NCBI GenBank assembly: GCA_045596385.1
Contig: JAZOCC010000024.1
Span: forward strand, 246,245-310,244
Source: SIG307 sp045596385
GTDB lineage: Bacteria > Bacillota > Clostridia > Lachnospirales > Lachnospiraceae
Direction: 5' to 3'
DNA length: 64,000 nt
This document shows positions 60,550-64,000 of this stretch, piece after piece (position 1 is the stretch's first letter; each line of letters begins with the position of its first letter). Under the pieces are notes generated by a model. It saw nothing but the letters and a program-made list of their open reading frames with translations, did no database searches and had not been told where the DNA came from. The translations under genes and the position numbers were made by a program.

Positions 60550-60948
60550 ATGAAATCAATCAAAGTAGTAGCCGCTATCATTCTCCACGACAATCAAATT
60601 TTTGCGACCCAGCGTGGGTACGGCGAGTTTAAAGGCGGCTGGGAATTTCCGGGCGGTAAGGTTGAGCCGGGCGAGAGTCCACAGGAGGCGCTTCGGCGGG
60701 AGATTCGCGAGGAGCTTGCCATGGAGATTGAGGTGGGCGAGTTGTTTGAGACGGTGGAGTACGATTATCCGGCGTTTCATTTGTCCATGGATTGTTTCCT
60801 GTGCAAGATAAAGTCCGGGACGCCGGTGCTGTTGGAGCATGCGGCGGCGAAGTGGCTGAAGCCGGAGGAGCTTAGTTCGGTGGCGTGGTTGCCGGCGGAT
60901 TTGGGGCTCATTGAACAGTTGAAAGGCAAATTTTATGAAGTACAATAA
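60550..60948 (+). CDS. Nudix hydrolase, MutT/8-oxo-dGTP-type
   Basis: Pyrophosphohydrolase of 132 residues. The Nudix box is complete: G-G-x5-E-x7-R-E-x2-E-E (GGKVEPGESPQEALRREI followed by REEL, about 37-59). The N-terminal VVAAIILHDNQIFATQRG and the GGWEFPGG segment match MutT/CTP pyrophosphohydrolase relatives that clean the nucleotide pool. Length is normal. It begins 9 bases after the DUF2075 stop but uses the GC-richer codons of the chromosome, so the join is probably the right edge of the island. It overlaps sfsA by 14 bases. Confidence 0.9.
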   Translation: MKSIKVVAAIILHDNQIFATQRGYGEFKGGWEFPGGKVEPGESPQEALRREIREELAMEIEVGELFETVEYDYPAFHLSMDCFLCKIKSGTPVLLEHAAAKWLKPEELSSVAWLPADLGLIEQLKGKFYEVQ

Positions 60949-61600
60949 AACAATCCGCGCCATCTTCCATTCCCGCCCCAACCGCTTCATTGCGAAGGTT
61001 TTCGTGGACGGCGTCTTGGAGACGGTGCATGTGAAGAATACCGGACGGTGCAAGGAGCTTTTGGTGCCGGGAGCGACGGTGATTTTAGAGGTGTCGGATA
61101 ATCCGGCACGGAAGACGAAGTACGATTTGATTGCGGTGTACAAGGAGGGCCTGGGGCTGGTGAATATGGACAGCCAGGCGCCCAATAAGGTCGTGGGAGA
61201 ATGGCTGCGGGAGAGTGGGCATTTTCCGGAGCTGACCCTTGTGAAGCCGGAGTATACCTACGGGGCGTCCCGGGTGGATTTTTATTTTGAATATGCCGGG
61301 AAGCGGGCGCTCATGGAAGTGAAGGGCTGTACCCTGGAACGGGAGGGCATCGGGTATTTTCCGGATGCGCCCACGGAGCGGGGCGTGAAGCACTTAAACG
61401 AACTGGCGGCAGCGGTAGGTGCCGGGTACGAGGCTTATCTGGCCTTTGTGATTCAGATGCCGGGAGTGGAGGTCGTACTTCCGAATGTAGAGACCCACAA
61501 GGAGTTCGGCGAGGCCCTTGACCGGGCGGTGCAGGCCGGTGTGAAGGTGCTGTATTTGCAGTGCGAGATGGGGGAGGACTCACTGAGGATTATCTCCTGA
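60935..61600 (+). CDS. sfsA: Sugar fermentation stimulation protein homolog SfsA
   Basis: A 221-residue protein matching SfsA along its length. It has the N-terminal RFIAKVFVDG and VKNTGRCKELL segments, the SRVDFYFE and MEVKGCTLE segments with acidic and Lys residues of a nuclease-like fold, and the RGVKHLNEL segment. SfsA was named for effects on maltose metabolism; the fold suggests DNA or RNA binding, and the true role is unsettled. It starts inside the mutT gene (14-base overlap), so the two are translated together. A 50-base gap leads to the next gene. Confidence 0.92.
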   Translation: MKYNKTIRAIFHSRPNRFIAKVFVDGVLETVHVKNTGRCKELLVPGATVILEVSDNPARKTKYDLIAVYKEGLGLVNMDSQAPNKVVGEWLRESGHFPELTLVKPEYTYGASRVDFYFEYAGKRALMEVKGCTLEREGIGYFPDAPTERGVKHLNELAAAVGAGYEAYLAFVIQMPGVEVVLPNVETHKEFGEALDRAVQAGVKVLYLQCEMGEDSLRIIS

Positions 61601-61650
61601 GAAGGAGAATCGGGTGGAGTTTTATAAGAATAACGGAGGATAAGGGAAGA

Positions 61651-62154
61651 ATGGAGAATAAGGAAATGAATCGAGAATTTCAATGGGCGAGGAGAATTAT
61701 TGTGATTCTCACTGCGCTTGTATTTATAGTGATGCTTTGCGGCATTTTCGGAAATAGTCTTTTTGAGCTGTTGCCGGTGGCGGGCATTTTTGCCGGTGCG
61801 GCATGGTTGTTTTGCTTTCTTGGCACGGGAATCAGCCGGAAGATGATACAAATCGGCGATAAGATTTCGAATAAGTTTTTGAGAGTGCTGTATTACATTG
61901 TGTTGTTACCGCTGGTGCTGATGATCTGGCTGGGGATTTGGGCTGTGATTGAAGCGATTGTTGATGCAAACGATCAGCCGCACCAGGAGATGGCAGAGGC
62001 GCTCAGTGAAGCATTTATGGCACTTTTCTGGGGCGCGGTTTTCATGATTTTCGTGCTGGTGCCGTATGTACAGAGTCTGCTTGTTTTGCTCCTGCGCAAG
62101 GTGCTGAAAAAGAAGGGTGAGGAAGAAGAGGAACAGGAGAGTATTTCGGAATAG
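61651..62154 (+). CDS. Uncharacterised membrane protein
   Basis: A 167-residue protein with four hydrophobic segments (about 13-32, 38-58, 77-98 and 122-148) and an acidic C-terminal tail of about 15 residues. ATG 61651 follows GGAGGATAAGGG; the frame also runs back into sfsA without a site. No family is recognised. It is probably transcribed from the mutT-sfsA unit. A strong hairpin follows. Confidence 0.7.
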   Translation: MENKEMNREFQWARRIIVILTALVFIVMLCGIFGNSLFELLPVAGIFAGAAWLFCFLGTGISRKMIQIGDKISNKFLRVLYYIVLLPLVLMIWLGIWAVIEAIVDANDQPHQEMAEALSEAFMALFWGAVFMIFVLVPYVQSLLVLLLRKVLKKKGEEEEEQESISE

Positions 62155-62162
62155 GATGTAAG

Positions 62163-62199
62163 AAAGCCGCAACGGACGTCTTGGACGGGTTGCGGCTTT
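62163..62199 (+). terminator. Terminator-like hairpin after the membrane protein gene
   Basis: Perfect 11-bp arms AAAGCCGCAAC (62163-62173) and GTTGCGGCTTT (62189-62199). A short T-run only. Confidence 0.75.
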
Positions 62200-62239
62200 G
62201 GTGGGTAATTAGGGAATATAATTTTTTGAAATAAAATGC

Positions 62240-62299
62240 TTGACAAACAAGAGGTAATACCCCTAACATAAAGATATACCAATTAAAAGGAGGTAATAC
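62240..62299 (+). promoter_or_regulatory. Promoter with a direct repeat, possible autoregulation
   Basis: Perfect -35 TTGACA (62240-62245), 18-base spacer, -10 TAACAT (62264-62269). The 10-base word GAGGTAATAC occurs at 62251-62260, inside the promoter spacer, and again at 62290-62299, over the ribosome site of the downstream gene. A DNA-binding product of that gene could act at both. Confidence 0.5.
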
Positions 62300-62302
62300 A
62301 AA

Positions 62303-62959
62303 GTGGCAAATAAAGTATTAAGCATTAAGATGGACGAAAAAGATATAGAGAGATTGAGAAAGTATTATGAGGTACTTGTTAGAGCGGGTTTTTTATCATC
62401 GAAGACAATGTCATTAAATGCTTTTTATAAACATTTATTGTTGGATTATTTAGAAGACGATGTATGCAATGCATTTGCAACATATTCGAATTATGGTATA
62501 TCGCCTAAGTGCATGAATCCGGAAAACATGGATGATAATGAAAGTTTTAAGTTAAATAATATTTACAATTTAAATGCTGAAACATTTGAAATCTATAAGA
62601 AATGCGTAAAAGAAGCATTGGGTAGAAGTATTGATGAGATGAAGGAAAATGCTGAAAAATTCAATGAAGTGGTGAAGGCAGATATTTGCGTAAGGGATGG
62701 TTGGATGTATGAATGGGAATGCATTCCGCGGATGGATATGGATGAAAAGAGTACTTCGTTTTGGGAGGATAAAGCATTTGAAACTTTAGATTTGCAGGCG
62801 CGAGATTATAAAGAAAATGACATGTCCGGTGAAATTGCAATGATAGAGAAATCATCAATACCGGAGGAACTAAAGCAAAAGCTCATTAACGAAATAAAGG
62901 AATATGAAGAAAAAAGGAAGCAGAATCATAGCATTAGACGAGGTTGCACAAATTTATAG
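62303..62959 (+). CDS. Ribbon-helix-helix-like protein, partner of DUF3644 gene
   Basis: A 218-residue protein from GTG 62303, with AAAAGGAGGT eight bases upstream. The first ~50 residues (VLSIKMDEKDIERLRKYYEV, then a helix) resemble an RHH-type DNA-binding domain. The rest is acidic and helical, with a Trp-rich segment near 135-140 and a Glu/Lys coiled end. It overlaps no gene but ends 26 bases before the DUF3644 start, so the two form an operon. An antitoxin or repressor role for the pair is possible but unproven. AT-rich codons suggest transfer. Confidence 0.6.
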   Translation: MANKVLSIKMDEKDIERLRKYYEVLVRAGFLSSKTMSLNAFYKHLLLDYLEDDVCNAFATYSNYGISPKCMNPENMDDNESFKLNNIYNLNAETFEIYKKCVKEALGRSIDEMKENAEKFNEVVKADICVRDGWMYEWECIPRMDMDEKSTSFWEDKAFETLDLQARDYKENDMSGEIAMIEKSSIPEELKQKLINEIKEYEEKRKQNHSIRRGCTNL

Positions 62960-62985
62960 TTAGATTAAAAGAAAGGTGGGTACGA

Positions 62986-63885
62986 ATGACAACTTGTGAA
63001 AGACTTGTAGATAAGGCGAAAGAGGCCTTTGTAATGGCAATTGAGATTTACAATAAGCCATCGATAAATTACAGATTGGAAGGATTTAGCTTTTTCATAT
63101 GCAATGCGTGGGAATTGATGTTGAAAGCGCATATGATAAACAAATTTGGAGAGAATTCCATATACTATCCGGATAAGCCGAACAGGACGATTTCATTGGA
63201 AAATTGTGTGCAGAAGATTTTTACCAATGAGAAAGCTCCGTTACGAAAAAATCTCGAAAAGGTAATCGAACTGAGAAATACAAGTACGCATTTTATTACA
63301 GAGGAGTATGAGGCGGTATACATTCCTCTGTTACAGGCGTGTGTTTTTAATTTTGTTGATAAAATGATGGAGTTTCATGGAGAAGATATGACTCGTGTGA
63401 TTCCGGAGAATTTTATTACCTTGTCGGTAAGGCTTAAGTCATTGAATGAAACGGAAATCAGAGGAAAGTATACCGAACAGGTGGCGGAGAGGCTAATTAC
63501 GGTTCAGCAGACACTGGAACCGATGATTGAAGAGAATAACAATGCATTTGCAATCCGGGTGGAGCATTATCATTATTTGACTAAGGACAAGAATCAGGCG
63601 ACAGAGTTCTATCATATCGAGAAAGAAGCGGCGGACGGTGTGCGGATTCTCAAAGAGTTAAAGGATCCGAATGATACTCATAAATACAATGCAAAATCAT
63701 GCATCAAAGAAATTAATAAACGGATTCAAAAGGAAGGAATTACGTTGCTGTTCAACGGCGCAGAGGTAGAAATGAATATGTATCATTTTAACCATTTTAC
63801 GAAATATTTCGGTATGAAAGAGAATGAAAAATTGTGCTTTACATATCTTATTTCGACACAGGAGTGTGTGAATAAAAGTCTGTAA
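62986..63885 (+). CDS. DUF3644 domain protein
   Basis: A 299-residue protein matching DUF3644. The N-terminal helical region (about 1-90) has the characteristic YRLEGFSFFICNAWELMLKA and IELRNTSTHF motifs; the latter has the Arg-Asn...His layout that recalls HEPN nucleases (R-x4-6-H), here RNTSTH. A ~200-residue C-terminal region is poorly known. ATG 62986 follows AAAGGTGG; the frame extends upstream into the previous gene. DUF3644 genes are often found in defence islands. If the HEPN-like motif is catalytic, this would be an RNase toxin neutralised by its partner. This is an inference. Confidence 0.78.
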   Translation: MTTCERLVDKAKEAFVMAIEIYNKPSINYRLEGFSFFICNAWELMLKAHMINKFGENSIYYPDKPNRTISLENCVQKIFTNEKAPLRKNLEKVIELRNTSTHFITEEYEAVYIPLLQACVFNFVDKMMEFHGEDMTRVIPENFITLSVRLKSLNETEIRGKYTEQVAERLITVQQTLEPMIEENNNAFAIRVEHYHYLTKDKNQATEFYHIEKEAADGVRILKELKDPNDTHKYNAKSCIKEINKRIQKEGITLLFNGAEVEMNMYHFNHFTKYFGMKENEKLCFTYLISTQECVNKSL

Positions 63886-63911
63886 ATACTGATCTTCTAT
63901 GATAATGATTT

Positions 63912-63955
63912 GGGCTGAAGGCTCTCTTGGGAGCTTTCAGCCCTCGTATTATATA
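63912..63955 (+). terminator. Terminator-like hairpin after DUF3644 gene
   Basis: Imperfect stem GGGCTGAA(G)GCTC with GGAGC(T)TTCAGCCC at about 63912-63945, followed by AT-rich DNA. Nothing further is visible to the right edge. Confidence 0.65.
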
Positions 63956-64000
63956 TAACAGCTAATACCAATGCATGTCAAGTACAGGCGAATTTTTCCG

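Overview
The window looks like a chromosomal segment of a Gram-positive anaerobe of the class Clostridia, most likely a member of the Lachnospiraceae. The reasons are Rnf-type electron transport genes, a small 2[4Fe-4S] ferredoxin and a DUF1858 redox protein, long-form HPF, an N-terminally extended RsmH, CheW, VanZ and clostripain-family proteins, strong GGAGG ribosome binding sites and Firmicutes-type promoters. I see no rRNA, no CRISPR array, no insertion sequence and no intact prophage. One tRNA (Trp, CCA anticodon) is present.

Layout. 0-9.4 kb: the end of rnfC and rnfD, a zinc-ribbon membrane protein, a YhaO/YhaN-like (SbcD/SbcC-like) nuclease-ATPase pair, VanZ, an M29-like aminopeptidase and purE. 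9.4-16.1 kb: a polysaccharide deacetylase, a long intergenic region with DnaA-box-like sites, hpf, secA, prfB with its programmed +1 frameshift, and cheW. 16.1-21.0 kb (minus strand): a MATE transporter and a small RiPP-like cluster made of an HPr-kinase-like protein, an asparagine-synthetase/lasso-cyclase-like protein and a precursor-like peptide. 21.2-32.4 kb: a GH120 beta-xylosidase, a large palindromic element, an acyltransferase, then four exported or surface enzymes in a row (C39-like peptidase, lipoprotein esterase, clostripain-like peptidase, HExxH lipoprotein). 32.5-36.6 kb: a split ABC exporter with a MerR regulator, an unknown protein and an orphan antitoxin-like gene behind a compact promoter/attenuator. 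36.6-49.7 kb: uvrB-uvrA, iron-dependent alcohol dehydrogenase, ferredoxin, tRNA-Trp, YfbR-like nucleotidase, HAD phosphatase and rsmH. 49.7-55.0 kb: a second precursor-like peptide whose leader matches the first, then an SGNH esterase and a GH31 alpha-xylosidase. 55.0-60.5 kb: an AT-rich defence island. 60.5-63.9 kb: mutT, sfsA, a membrane protein, and a second small AT-rich pair (ribbon-helix-helix-like protein plus DUF3644).

The most interesting part is the defence island. Two class III nucleotide cyclases (55521-56255 and 56867-57615) flank a small membrane protein of the Pycsar effector type. This is a Pycsar antiphage system with an unusual cyclase-effector-cyclase order. The second cyclase carries a one-base frameshift after its catalytic residues, and its C-terminal third can still be read in another frame. 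A Fic-domain remnant and a nuclease-helicase (DUF2075) protein follow.

The second theme is RiPP-like peptides. Two small genes 32 kb apart encode peptides sharing ten identical positions in their first 18 residues. Each has its own consensus promoter. The modifying genes next to the first resemble the K and C proteins of paeninodin-type lasso clusters, but no leader peptidase or leader-binding protein is visible and neither core has the acidic residue a lasso ring needs. Other structured DNA includes a ~285-bp palindromic element (23.2-23.5 kb), hairpin-rich DNA between hpf and secA, and a two-copy repeat with compensatory stem changes at 55.1-55.2 kb.
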